Positions 15,157 to 22,426 of a DNA stretch of 32,084 nt are shown in pieces. The number at the start of each line of letters is the position of its first letter. The first letter of the stretch is position 1. Source of the DNA: DASXZH01 sp036502005. GTDB lineage: Bacteria; Armatimonadota; Fimbriimonadia; Fimbriimonadales; Fimbriimonadaceae. The stretch covers positions 1-32,084 of the forward strand of contig DASXZH010000052.1 of assembly GCA_036502005.1 (NCBI GenBank), written 5' to 3'. Position numbers and translations under genes: made by a program. A model generated the notes under the pieces. That model made no database searches. It worked only from the letters and a program-made list of their open reading frames with translations, and was not told the origin of the DNA.

Positions 15157-15516
15157 ATGGGCAATCTGGAGACAAAGAGAAATCTCGCGAAGGCATTACG
15201 CTCTCCGGGAACGCCGGCCGAGCGGGTCCTGTGGAAGTGCCTTCGGGCTAATCGGTTTTATGGATTGAAATTCAGAAGGCAACTGCCGCTCGGTCCCTAC
15301 ATCGTGGACTTCTACTGTGAAAAGCTCAAGTTGGTAATCGAACTTGATGGCGGCAGCCACGTTCTTAGAGCGGCATATGAGGAGAAGAGGGAGGCGTATC
15401 TGAAATCACTCAGCCTAAAAGTCATTCACGTTAGAAATTATGATGCTATTAACTCGACGGCCTGGATCCTTAATCGAATCGCCTCGGAATGTGGTCTGGC
15501 CGAGTTCGAAAAGTAG
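15157..15516 (+). CDS. DUF559 (Vsr-like) endonuclease-fold protein
   Basis: A 119-residue stand-alone DUF559 protein. It has the family's TPAERVLWKCLR helix (about 19-30), then 'KFRRQLPLGPYIVDFYCEKL' and VIELDGGSH, which hold the likely nuclease residues D51, E62, D64 and H68 of a PD-(D/E)xK-like core. The C-terminal part has VIHVRNYDAIN. The fold is related to very-short-patch repair enzymes; the biological role of stand-alone DUF559 genes is unsettled. Length is typical. It is flanked on both sides by inverted copies of the CCTCTCCCGG repeat, which may mean it travelled as a unit (inference). Confidence 0.9.
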   Translation: MGNLETKRNLAKALRSPGTPAERVLWKCLRANRFYGLKFRRQLPLGPYIVDFYCEKLKLVIELDGGSHVLRAAYEEKREAYLKSLSLKVIHVRNYDAINSTAWILNRIASECGLAEFEK

Positions 15517-15562
15517 ACCAGACCTTACCGCGTCCACCGATATTGGCTTCGGAAGCCCCAAA

Positions 15563-15610
15563 CCTCTCCCGATTGGAGAGGTCGGTTAGGAACGAACCGG
15601 GAGAGGCGCG
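15563..15610 (-). repeat. CCTCTCCCGG-family dispersed repeat, copy C (inverted)
   Basis: CCTCTCCCGATTGGAGAGG at one end and AACCGGGAGAGGCGCG at the other, read in the opposite direction to copies A and B. It lies 47 bases past the DUF559 stop, between that gene and the convergent ABC gene, and could also act as terminator for both. Confidence 0.75.
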
Positions 15611-15645
15611 AGCCGACCAGATTGTAAAGAAGCGGCCTACCGCCG

Positions 15646-17331
15646 TCACTCGGCGTTCTTTCTCGCCATTTCGCCCAATGGCGCTGGCCCCAAAACCCGC
15701 CAACAGGCCGCGTAGTGGCCTGGCTCTGCTTCAAAAAGGCTTGGATCTTCTTCCGCGCGTGCGTCTCTTACTGGGCAGCGTGGTGCGAAGGCACAGCCTT
15801 TCGGAAGGTTGTCGAACCGAGGAGGCTGGCCGCCAATCGATTCCAAAGTCTTTACGCCAACCTTCGGCAGGGCTTTCAGCAAAGCCTGAGTGTAGGGATG
15901 AACCGGCCTTCTTAAAACAGCTTCCGCCGGCCCCATTTCGACTACCCTGCCCGCGTAAAAAACCGCAACGCGCGAGGCAAGCGATCCGATAACGCCGACG
16001 TCATGTGAGATGAGCATGACGGCCGTTTTCTCCTTCTCCTGCATGTCCCTTATGAGTCTTAAAATTTGGGCCTGGAGGGTTACATCCAACGCGGTAGTCG
16101 GCTCATCGGCGATGAGCACCTTGGGCTTGCAGGCAAACGCGATCGCGATGACCACTCTTTGCCGCTGCCCGCCACTAAGCTGGTGTGGGAATTTTCTAGC
16201 GGAGGCGGCTGGGATGGGAACGCCGACATCTTCGAGAAGCTGAACCGAACGGCTCCAAGCCGATTCTCCTTCGAATCCCTGGTGGATGCGCAAGGCCTCA
16301 GCGATTTGGTCACCGACTCGCATCATAGGGTTCAGACTTGTAAATGGATCTTGCATGACTAAGGCAATCTCCTTACCGCGAATACTGAGCCAGTCTTTGG
16401 GTTGGAGCGTGGTGAGTTCGCGCCCCTCGAATTTGATCGAGCCGGCCGTGATCTTGCCCGAGGATTGCAGCATGCCCATGATGGCGAAGCCGGTCATCGA
16501 CTTGCCACAACCTGATTCTCCCACAATCCCTAACGTTTGGCCGGCTTCTAGGTCGAAGCTGACGCCGCGCAGAATTTTGACGGGGCCGAAGGAGACCTCA
16601 AGATCGCGGACTTGGAGAATTTTGTTCGTACTTTCGGAAGGCGAAGCAGGTGGCGAACCAGCGGATGCATAAGGACACAGATAGCTGTAAGCGATCCCCA
16701 GAGCGCACCATGGAAGCGCTGCAGTAACGAAGGTCAAAATACCACAAGACAGAACTCCAGCCACGTACCCTATGACACCGCAAATGAACAACGAGACGAA
16801 CATAAGCCACGCGTTCCGACCGTACAGCAGGTTGAGGCTCTTTTTTATGCCAGCTACAGGACCCACGCCGTCTTTGAACACAATCAGCGGCGCAAACGCG
16901 AGTCGTCCGACGAGATAAATACCGGGAATCAAACCGCACACGAGGCCGGCGCAAACCACGAGCAAGCACACCGTCGAAGTCGCTGAGACAGCGAAAAAGC
17001 GTCTATAGGGGAGGAAAACATCCACTGACCGAGGGTATCGAGTCTGACTCAGCCGGCCCATATTCGCAAGCCCAACGTACAGTGGAGAGATTAAGAAAGC
17101 CGCGAGGAAAATGCCTATGAGCGCAGAGGGTTGGAGCTGGCCAGCGGGACGCCGTAGCCAAGAAAGAAAAGTCAGGAAGGACTCCGCGACCGCAAATAGA
17201 AAAAGGCTGAAAACGAAAGTGAATGAACTTGCTAATAGCCATGCGATCCAATCATCGAAAATGGTGCGCCAGGACTCGCCAACTACTTTCAGATCGAGCG
17301 CCCTGATGGGCCCGTTGCCACTATAACCCAT
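15646..17331 (-). CDS. OppD/DppD-type ABC ATPase fused to an N-terminal membrane domain
   Basis: A 561-residue fusion. Residues about 25-220 form roughly six membrane helices resembling DUF975/GPDP-membrane-type domains ('GLIPGIYLVGRLAFAPLIVF' and GPVAGIKKSLNLLYGRNAW). After a Ser/Pro linker (about 222-236), a full oligopeptide-type ATPase follows: Walker A GESGCGKS 271-278, Q-loop Q327, signature LSGGQRQR 385-392, Walker B VLIADEP 405-411 and H443. The oppD-type C-terminal extension ('HPYTQALLKALP', GCAFAPRCP) keeps C513, C519 and C543, but the Cys usually between them is absent (DARAEE), so an iron-sulfur cluster there is doubtful. No permease or binding-protein genes adjoin. The frame is continuous with no Met near the junction, so the fusion looks real rather than two genes. 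Confidence 0.9.
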   Translation of the reverse strand: MGYSGNGPIRALDLKVVGESWRTIFDDWIAWLLASSFTFVFSLFLFAVAESFLTFLSWLRRPAGQLQPSALIGIFLAAFLISPLYVGLANMGRLSQTRYPRSVDVFLPYRRFFAVSATSTVCLLVVCAGLVCGLIPGIYLVGRLAFAPLIVFKDGVGPVAGIKKSLNLLYGRNAWLMFVSLFICGVIGYVAGVLSCGILTFVTAALPWCALGIAYSYLCPYASAGSPPASPSESTNKILQVRDLEVSFGPVKILRGVSFDLEAGQTLGIVGESGCGKSMTGFAIMGMLQSSGKITAGSIKFEGRELTTLQPKDWLSIRGKEIALVMQDPFTSLNPMMRVGDQIAEALRIHQGFEGESAWSRSVQLLEDVGVPIPAASARKFPHQLSGGQRQRVVIAIAFACKPKVLIADEPTTALDVTLQAQILRLIRDMQEKEKTAVMLISHDVGVIGSLASRVAVFYAGRVVEMGPAEAVLRRPVHPYTQALLKALPKVGVKTLESIGGQPPRFDNLPKGCAFAPRCPVRDARAEEDPSLFEAEPGHYAACWRVLGPAPLGEMARKNAE

Positions 17332-17630
17332 TATCGCCAGTATAACTCATGAGTTTTGTCGCCCCGACGACAATTCCGCCACGTACTTGCTAGGAGCAAC
17401 GGGACCTTTCTTGAGAAGGGCAGCGGAATTGCATGCGCCATGCTTTTAGACATTGTGTGCTGATTTACCGATATTTTCTATCCTGTGACTTGGCGTTGCC
17501 GGTCGCCAATCGAGACCTCGCCACCTTTGTTTTGCAAACACACGAAACATTCAGAATCCAGCCAAAAGACCTTGACCTTGAGTCGTCATCCGGGCACACG
17601 TCACTCGCCAAAAGATTCGATCCTGACACC

Positions 17631-17691
17631 GCATAACGCACAACGCACAACGCACAACGCAGAACGCACAACGCATGGCCCTCCGGGCCAT
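17631..17691. repeat. Single-arm heptad tract plus TCC-loop hairpin
   Basis: About six tandem 7-mers of CAACGCA type (TAACGCA, three CAACGCA, GAACGCA, CAACGCA) run into a perfect ATGGCCC-TCC-GGGCCAT hairpin (17675-17691), 18 bases before the response-regulator ATG. No inverted second arm is visible. The rest of the 378-bp divergent spacer (17332-17709) has no convincing gene and must hold promoters for both neighbours; a TATAACTC-like box lies next to the ABC gene start. Confidence 0.75.
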
Positions 17692-17709
17692 GGGTGCCAT
17701 ACTTAAACC

Positions 17710-18372
17710 ATGCCTTCGATGATTCGTGTGGTTGTGGCGGAAGATGAACCGGGATACCGTGGCGCGTTGCAAAAAACAATGCAGCTCATGCCGGATTGCG
17801 AACTACTGGCGCTCTGTAAAGACGGGGCGGAAGCTCTCGATAAGTGCCTCGCCGATCCGCCCGATGTGCTCCTTACCGACCTCAACATGCCGCGTATGAG
17901 TGGGGCCGAGCTGGTTCGCCGTTTGCTAAAGCAGGAGAAAGACGTAAAGGTTGTCATCCTTACTTCTCACGAGGAAGACGAACTCGTGTACGAAGCTTTC
18001 CGCGCTGGGGCGTTGGGATTTCTCCTCAAGACTTCGACCCCTCATGATGTGATCGACGCGGTTAGGCTAGCTTCGAAAGGAGAGGCCAAGATCACGCCCA
18101 AAATCGCCACAAAGGTAATTGCCGACTTCAAGAGATTCCAGGAAGACGAGGAGACCGACGATTCCGAGCTTTTTGTGCTCAGCGATCGTGAGTCGGAGAT
18201 TTTGGATCTGGTCGCCGAAGGGCTGCGAAACAAGGAAATCGCGTTGCGCCTCTCCATAGCAGAAAAGACCGTGAAAAACCATGTGAGCAATATCTTAAAG
18301 GCGCTGCAGGTGAACAGTCGAACCGAAGCCGCCATGAAGGCGGTGCGCGCGCGAATGGGCGATAAGTCTTAA
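17710..18372 (+). CDS. NarL/FixJ-type (LuxR) response regulator
   Basis: A 220-residue regulator. The receiver domain spans about 5-122, with acidic pair E11/D12, phospho-acceptor D57 in LLTDLNMP, T85 and K107 in FLLKTSTP. A LuxR helix-turn-helix spans about 155-212 ('LSDRESEILDLVAEGLRNKE', then the EKTVKNHVSNIL recognition helix). The start may be the second Met (position 4), which gives the usual MIRVVVAEDE. No cognate kinase adjoins, so it is an orphan in this window. Its TAA is directly followed by the ATG of the next gene, so the two are co-transcribed. Confidence 0.94.
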   Translation: MPSMIRVVVAEDEPGYRGALQKTMQLMPDCELLALCKDGAEALDKCLADPPDVLLTDLNMPRMSGAELVRRLLKQEKDVKVVILTSHEEDELVYEAFRAGALGFLLKTSTPHDVIDAVRLASKGEAKITPKIATKVIADFKRFQEDEETDDSELFVLSDRESEILDLVAEGLRNKEIALRLSIAEKTVKNHVSNILKALQVNSRTEAAMKAVRARMGDKS

Positions 18373-18954
18373 ATGCCATTCGACCGTTCTAACGACTATA
18401 CCGATGCCGTGCCAGTGGTTAAGGGCCCTACCGTGGGGCGGTTTATGGCGATTTGGGTTCCGTTGGGCCTTGCCTTTTTTGTCTTTATGGGGTGGCTTTG
18501 GGTTCGGCCCGATCTTAATAGCGGCGAGACCACTAAACAGACCGAAGGCTGCTTAAGCAACTTGCGCGAGCTCGCCCGCGGCTTTCAAATGTACGCGGCC
18601 GATAACAACGATACATTGCCCGGCCCTTCGACCGATGGGAAGACGGGCTGGACAGATGAGATTAGACCCCTCTTGCGCAAGGTTCAGGATGAAGAGCTGC
18701 TGTTTGCTTGCCCGGTTCAGCGGCGCTTGGATCCAGAGAGTTCGGGCTATGAGTTGAACCAGGACGCGGCCAGCCAAAAGCTAAGCGACCTGGGTCCACA
18801 GAACCAGTTGGTGCTGATCTTTGACTCGAAGAACGTGGCTATGAACGCGCTGGGTCCGATTTCGGACATGCCCTCGCCCGGACGCCATGAGCATGGGCAC
18901 AAGAACAACATGGTTTACGCTGATGGCACTGCGAAAACGGTTGATGCGCGGTGA
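18373..18954 (+). CDS. Membrane-anchored HX9DG-type (pseudopilin-like) protein
   Basis: A 193-residue protein with a short cytoplasmic N-terminus, one membrane helix (about residues 24-45) and an external domain. It carries 'CLSNLRELARGFQMYAADNN' (about 60-79), typical of the DUF1559-like proteins of Armatimonadota and Planctomycetota, and ends with 'HEHGHKNNMVYADGTAKTV', the H-x9-DG type C-terminus. The prepilin-peptidase motif normally found at the N-terminus of such proteins is not evident. It starts immediately after the response regulator's stop (TAA-ATG). Function unknown; a surface structural or sorting role is plausible. Confidence 0.82.
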   Translation: MPFDRSNDYTDAVPVVKGPTVGRFMAIWVPLGLAFFVFMGWLWVRPDLNSGETTKQTEGCLSNLRELARGFQMYAADNNDTLPGPSTDGKTGWTDEIRPLLRKVQDEELLFACPVQRRLDPESSGYELNQDAASQKLSDLGPQNQLVLIFDSKNVAMNALGPISDMPSPGRHEHGHKNNMVYADGTAKTVDAR

Positions 18955-19074
18955 CTTTAGAGTGCGCGGGCTCGACCGCGCTTTAAAATGTGCAGGCTTG
19001 GCGCCACTTTTCTATGCTTGGCATTGTGCCGGTTCACAGCCGGAAAAGCGCGGTCAAGCCCGCGCACTCTAAAG
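18955..19074. repeat. Inverted repeat between convergent genes, supplying the kbl stop codon
   Basis: 30-bp arms (18955-18984 and 19045-19074; outer part CTTTAGAGTGCGCGGGCT) are complementary with one mismatch. The loop of about 60 bases has a smaller pairing (GTGCCGG...CCGGAAAA region). The left arm starts exactly after the HX9DG gene stop. The right arm contains the last codon and TAG stop of kbl (19069-19071). It is suited to bidirectional termination but larger than a simple terminator. Confidence 0.75.
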
Positions 19075-20271
19075 CTGTACCGCCGCCACGCGATCCCTCG
19101 CCTTCTTGAACGCCCCCAGCGCGAACTCGAGATCTTCTAGCGAATGGGCGGCTGATGGCATCGTTCTGATCCTTGCCTTCCCTCTCGCAACCGTCGGATA
19201 AGCGATAGAGATGGCGTAAACGCCTTCATCCCAAAGGGCGCGCTCCATATCTTGAGCTGCCGCTTCGCCGCCGACGAACACCGGCGTGATCGGCGTTTCG
19301 CTGCCCATGGTATCGAAGCCGGCATCGGCGAGGTGTTCTTTCCACCAGCGAGTGTTGTCCCAAAGTTTTTTCATGGGCTCGGGATCGGTTTCCATAATAT
19401 CCAAGGCGGCAATAAGAGCCGCAGCAACCATCGGTGGGTGGGCCGTTGAGAACAGATAAGGGCGTCCGCGGTTGATGAGCCAATCTTTTAGGAGGGCCGA
19501 ACCGGCGATGTATCCGCCGACCACGCCTAGCGCTTTCGAAAGGGTGCCTAGTTGGATGTCCACCCGGCCATACAGGTTGAAATGGCTGGTGGTGCCGGCT
19601 CCGTTCTTGCCTAAAACACCGCTTGCGTGGGCATCGTCCACCATCACAAAGGCGTTGTAGGTCTCGGCCAGCTCGACGATCTCTGGGAGGGGGGCGATGT
19701 CGCCATCCATGCTGAAAACGCCATCGGTGATGATCATGCGCTTTTTAAAGTTCTGGGTCTTCTTGAGGATTTGCTCAAGCTGATCCATGTTCTTGTGCTC
19801 GAAAACGTAGCCTTCCGACTTCTTGTAGTGAGCGGTGCTCAGCCTCACTCCATCGATAATACTGGCGTGGTTGAGTTCGTCACTGATGACGACGTCGTCG
19901 CTGGTGAGAACGGCAGGAATGCAGCCGCTGTTGGCGGTGAACCCGCTGGTAAAAACGAGGACCGATTCTACGTGTTTGAATTTGGCGAGCCGCTCTTCTA
20001 GCTCTTCGTGAACAGACATGGTGCCACCGATCCATCTTACGGCCCCTGCTCCCACGCCCCATTTCTCGATGGCTTCTTCGGCGGCCCGTCTTACTTTGGG
20101 ATGGTTGGCTAGGCCGAGGTAGTTGTTGCTGGCGAGGTTGACTACCTCCTTGCCGTTCATCTTCACCCTGCCCCCAGCAGGGGATTCTAGGATCTTGGGG
20201 ACCTTGTAAAGATGTTGGTCCTTTAAGGATTGAAGGTTTTCGCCGAGCCACGATTGGAGGGTGGAGTTCAT
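19069..20271 (-). CDS. kbl: Glycine C-acetyltransferase (2-amino-3-ketobutyrate CoA ligase)
   Basis: PLP enzyme of the alpha-oxoamine synthase family, 400 residues. It converts 2-amino-3-oxobutyrate plus CoA to glycine and acetyl-CoA in threonine breakdown (reversible). Seen: 'NLASNNYLGLANHPKV' at 45-60, GAGAVRWIGGTMSVHEELE near 74-92, the D212/H215 pair in VMVDDAHASG, and the Schiff-base Lys K246 in LGTLSKALGVVGGY. The family also contains 8-amino-7-oxononanoate synthase and 5-aminolevulinate synthase; the N-terminal 'LESPAGGRVKMNGKEVVNLA' favours Kbl. No tdh gene lies in the window. No Shine-Dalgarno is visible, and a -10-like CATAAT about 8 bases before the ATG suggests a very short or absent leader. 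Confidence 0.92.
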   Translation of the reverse strand: MNSTLQSWLGENLQSLKDQHLYKVPKILESPAGGRVKMNGKEVVNLASNNYLGLANHPKVRRAAEEAIEKWGVGAGAVRWIGGTMSVHEELEERLAKFKHVESVLVFTSGFTANSGCIPAVLTSDDVVISDELNHASIIDGVRLSTAHYKKSEGYVFEHKNMDQLEQILKKTQNFKKRMIITDGVFSMDGDIAPLPEIVELAETYNAFVMVDDAHASGVLGKNGAGTTSHFNLYGRVDIQLGTLSKALGVVGGYIAGSALLKDWLINRGRPYLFSTAHPPMVAAALIAALDIMETDPEPMKKLWDNTRWWKEHLADAGFDTMGSETPITPVFVGGEAAAQDMERALWDEGVYAISIAYPTVARGKARIRTMPSAAHSLEDLEFALGAFKKARDRVAAVQL

Positions 20272-20303
20272 GTATTGATTATGACAAAGCTTGTTAGGGG
20301 CGA

Positions 20304-20330
20304 ATATTTGTATATTTTTGATACAAATAT
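20304..20330. promoter_or_regulatory. Perfect palindrome upstream of kbl
   Basis: ATATTTGTAT (20304-20313) and ATACAAATAT (20321-20330) are exact inverse complements with a 7-base centre, 33 bases before the kbl ATG in an AT-rich island. It is suited to a dimeric repressor or activator. The rest of 20272-20476 is AT-rich without a gene. Confidence 0.5.
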
Positions 20331-20476
20331 AGGTTCAAAACGGATTTTAATTTTAAAAAAATGGCTGGTTTCTTTGGATGGGATAGTTTGGCTTTGGAGA
20401 AGACGGTTATGAAACGCTTATTGTAAACGGCAATCTTGACTCTTTTGAAACTGTTTCGCGGCAGCAGGCGTTGAAG

Positions 20477-20977
20477 CTAATCCTTCCATTGGATTCCGAT
20501 GTGTCGCTTGAGATCTTCTACCTCTTCCTTAATGAGTTTAGGATCAGGGACCAAGTAGTTCCCCATAGTGTTCAGGTTCCAGATACGTTGGAGAATCTCG
20601 TCGCTATCCGATCCATTTGCAATGCGGTCTACAAGATCTAAATTCTTCTCCAAGGTTTCCAGTTTTGTCCCTATCGAAGTGGTGTCAATGTAGTCGTACT
20701 CTCGGGGAGGCCTTTCTTTACCCAGAAACATTTCTAAGTTGTCGAGGTCAATCATTTTTCTGCGATGGCCCTCGGAACCGCGACAATAAATCCCAACGGA
20801 TTGATAGGATCTGTCAAGACAGAGTTCGATTTTAAACTTGCCGGTCTCAACCTCGATTAATTCATTGCCAAAGCTTTCCGGCGAGAAAATGGATAAGACG
20901 ACGGTCCAACTGCTGAAAATGCGATCGAGCATTGGCTTTGCTCTGTTCAACAATACTGGCTGTGGCGTCTCTTTCAT
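20477..20977 (-). CDS. Hypothetical protein paired with an XRE regulator
   Basis: I do not recognise this 166-residue protein. It has no signal peptide or membrane segment. The N-terminal half looks alpha/beta, with strands around 'FKIELCLDRSYQSVGIYC' and MIDLDNLEMFLG. The C-terminal half is helical and charged ('ETLEKNLDLVDRIANG', LIKEEVEDLKRHIG). Its ATG overlaps the TGA of the upstream XRE gene (ATGA), so translation is coupled. An XRE-partner arrangement recalls toxin-antitoxin or immunity-type pairs, but no toxin family motif is visible and the role stays unknown. The AT content is a little higher than in neighbouring genes. Confidence 0.65.
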   Translation of the reverse strand: MKETPQPVLLNRAKPMLDRIFSSWTVVLSIFSPESFGNELIEVETGKFKIELCLDRSYQSVGIYCRGSEGHRRKMIDLDNLEMFLGKERPPREYDYIDTTSIGTKLETLEKNLDLVDRIANGSDSDEILQRIWNLNTMGNYLVPDPKLIKEEVEDLKRHIGIQWKD

Positions 20978-21269
20978 CGGCTGTTCAAACTTGAATGTCG
21001 ATTAATGTTTGGCTGTTTTACAAAGATTTCCGCCCCTGCTGCTTGAGCATACTTTAGGAGCGTGCTGAGCCTCACATCCGACTCAAACCCTTCTATTCGT
21101 GCAACGACGGCTCGCGTTAAATTGACTTTTCTGCCCACCTCCGCTTGTGTAATGCCTAGTAGGGCGCGCGCCTGAACCAGTTCGGTAACATTTTGGTCGC
21201 GGCTGCGTCTTGAGCCGCTTCGGCGTCGTTTCTATTCACTTCTTCAAGCAGTTTTCCTAATCGGCTCAT
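20974..21269 (-). pseudogene. XRE helix-turn-helix regulator with a one-base frameshift
   Basis: Reading begins at an ATG with AGGAA upstream and gives MSRLGKLLEEVNRNDAEAAQ. After DAAATK the frame runs to an early stop. In the -1 frame a normal XRE domain continues: 'NVTELVQARALLGITQAEVG', RKVNLTRAVVARIEGFES, then 'LSTLLKYAQAAGAEIFVKQP', ending at TGA 20974-20976. The switch point is a run of four A on the coding strand (T run 21191-21194); one more A would restore 98 codons. The span is 296 bases, one short of a multiple of three. It is either a recent loss, an assembly error, or (less likely) recoding. Confidence 0.8.
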
Positions 21270-21311
21270 TATCTGTTCCTTTTCCCAAATTGATTCGAAT
21301 CGTTAGAAGGA

Positions 21312-21700
21312 ATTGTGGCATCCCTCCGGGATGCGGGAGGTGGGTGGCGTGACTTTCCCGGGGTCTGCGACCACCGGGCTAATGTATTTGACCACTCCGT
21401 GGTCGGGACGGGGAATGCATTACACAAACTTGAGTTGGCTTGTTAATGGACAGGGATTGTGGCATCCCTCCAGGATGCGGGAGGTGGGTGGTGTGGCTAG
21501 CCCAGGGTCTGCCGACCCCGGGCTAATGTATTTGACCACTCCGTGGTCGGGACAGGGAATGCGTCACACAATTAACTTGAGTTAGCTTGTTAAAGGATAG
21601 TGATTGTGGCATCCCTCCGGGATGCGGGAGGGGTGTGGTGTGGCCTTCCCGGGGTCTGCGACCACCGGGCTAACATATGTGACCACTCCGTGGTCGGGAA
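21312..21700. repeat. Three tandem copies of a 144-147-bp hairpin-rich repeat
   Basis: Copies begin at 21312, 21456 and 21603; the third is cut at about 21700, next to the HD gene's end. Each contains a GCATCCC-TCC-GGGATGC hairpin, a CCCGGGGTCTGC...CCGGGC stem, and an ACCAC-TCC-GTGGT hairpin, followed by a variable tail (CTTGAGTTGGCTTGTTAA type) in copies 1 and 2. The repeat is open in one plus-strand frame, but that is a by-product. It fills the 440-bp gap between the XRE and HD genes together with about 40 unremarkable bases at 21270-21311. Confidence 0.9.
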
Positions 21701-21710
21701 CATGCGGGTT

Positions 21711-22424
21711 CTATTCCAAATAGGTGCCGTTGATGTTCAACGTGAACTTGTAGCCCAACGTATCGGCTGCCTTGCGGCACATGATCATGCGGCTAAGGAA
21801 TATCTCGAAATACTCCATAACGCTAGCGTAGCTGGTATCGATCTCAAGGGTCAGTTCGATCTTCTGGTCACCAGGCTGCATAAGCACGCGGCTTTTTTGC
21901 ACGGCGTAGTTCACGCGGTCGTGGATATCGAAGGTCTCCATGATCGGGTTTTGAACCCGGCTGAAGTGGACGTCACTCTTGTCGGCGATGATTAACGCTG
22001 CCGACATTGCGCTGATGGGAATACCAACCAACTCCTCGTGGTTACCGATGGCGCCGAGAATAGGCGCGATTTCGAGGCAATCCATACCCATCTCGTTTAA
22101 GAGAAGAAAAGCGATGTTCGCGCCAGAAATGGGATGGTCGATCCGGTTGATGACGTTGCCGATATCGTGCAGATATCCCGCGATTTGGCCCAGTTCGACG
22201 TCGCGCGGAGTTGCCCCTAGGTTCTCTAAAATGTAGCGCGTGATGCTGCTGACAACCCCCACATGCCTGTGGCCATGTTCGGTATAACCCATGGCTTTCA
22301 TAACCTCGTTTGCGCCATCGATCAGCTTTTTAACCTTCGGATTGGCCTTAACTTCTTTGAGAGTAATGCCCTTGGGTTCGGGGGCGGTGGGAGAGGGAGT
22401 GTTTGCGGTGACGACTGTGTCCAT
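21711..22424 (-). CDS. HD-domain phosphohydrolase
   Basis: A 237-residue cytoplasmic protein with the metal-binding HD pattern: H54 in EHGHRHVGVVS, H86-D87 in IAGYLHDIGNVINR, H129 in GNHEELVG, and D148 in ALIIADKSDVHFSR. The N-terminal 20 residues are Pro/Thr-rich. The C-terminal third (about 175-237) is a beta-rich module ('KIELTLEIDTSYASVMEYFE'). HD enzymes hydrolyse phosphate esters such as nucleotides; the substrate cannot be deduced. The upstream spacer is entirely heptad-repeat element 4. Probably co-transcribed with the lipoprotein and pcrA genes. Confidence 0.88.
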   Translation of the reverse strand: MDTVVTANTPSPTAPEPKGITLKEVKANPKVKKLIDGANEVMKAMGYTEHGHRHVGVVSSITRYILENLGATPRDVELGQIAGYLHDIGNVINRIDHPISGANIAFLLLNEMGMDCLEIAPILGAIGNHEELVGIPISAMSAALIIADKSDVHFSRVQNPIMETFDIHDRVNYAVQKSRVLMQPGDQKIELTLEIDTSYASVMEYFEIFLSRMIMCRKAADTLGYKFTLNINGTYLE

Positions 22425-22426
22425 TT

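Noticed and set aside
17433..17636. 67-codon open frame in the divergent spacer
   Set aside because: No ribosome site, composition unlike the coding neighbours, and its end runs into the heptad tract.
21313..21585. 90-codon open frame in the tandem repeat
   Set aside because: The frame is a duplicated reading of a hairpin-rich noncoding repeat. The third copy breaks the pattern and no ribosome site is present.
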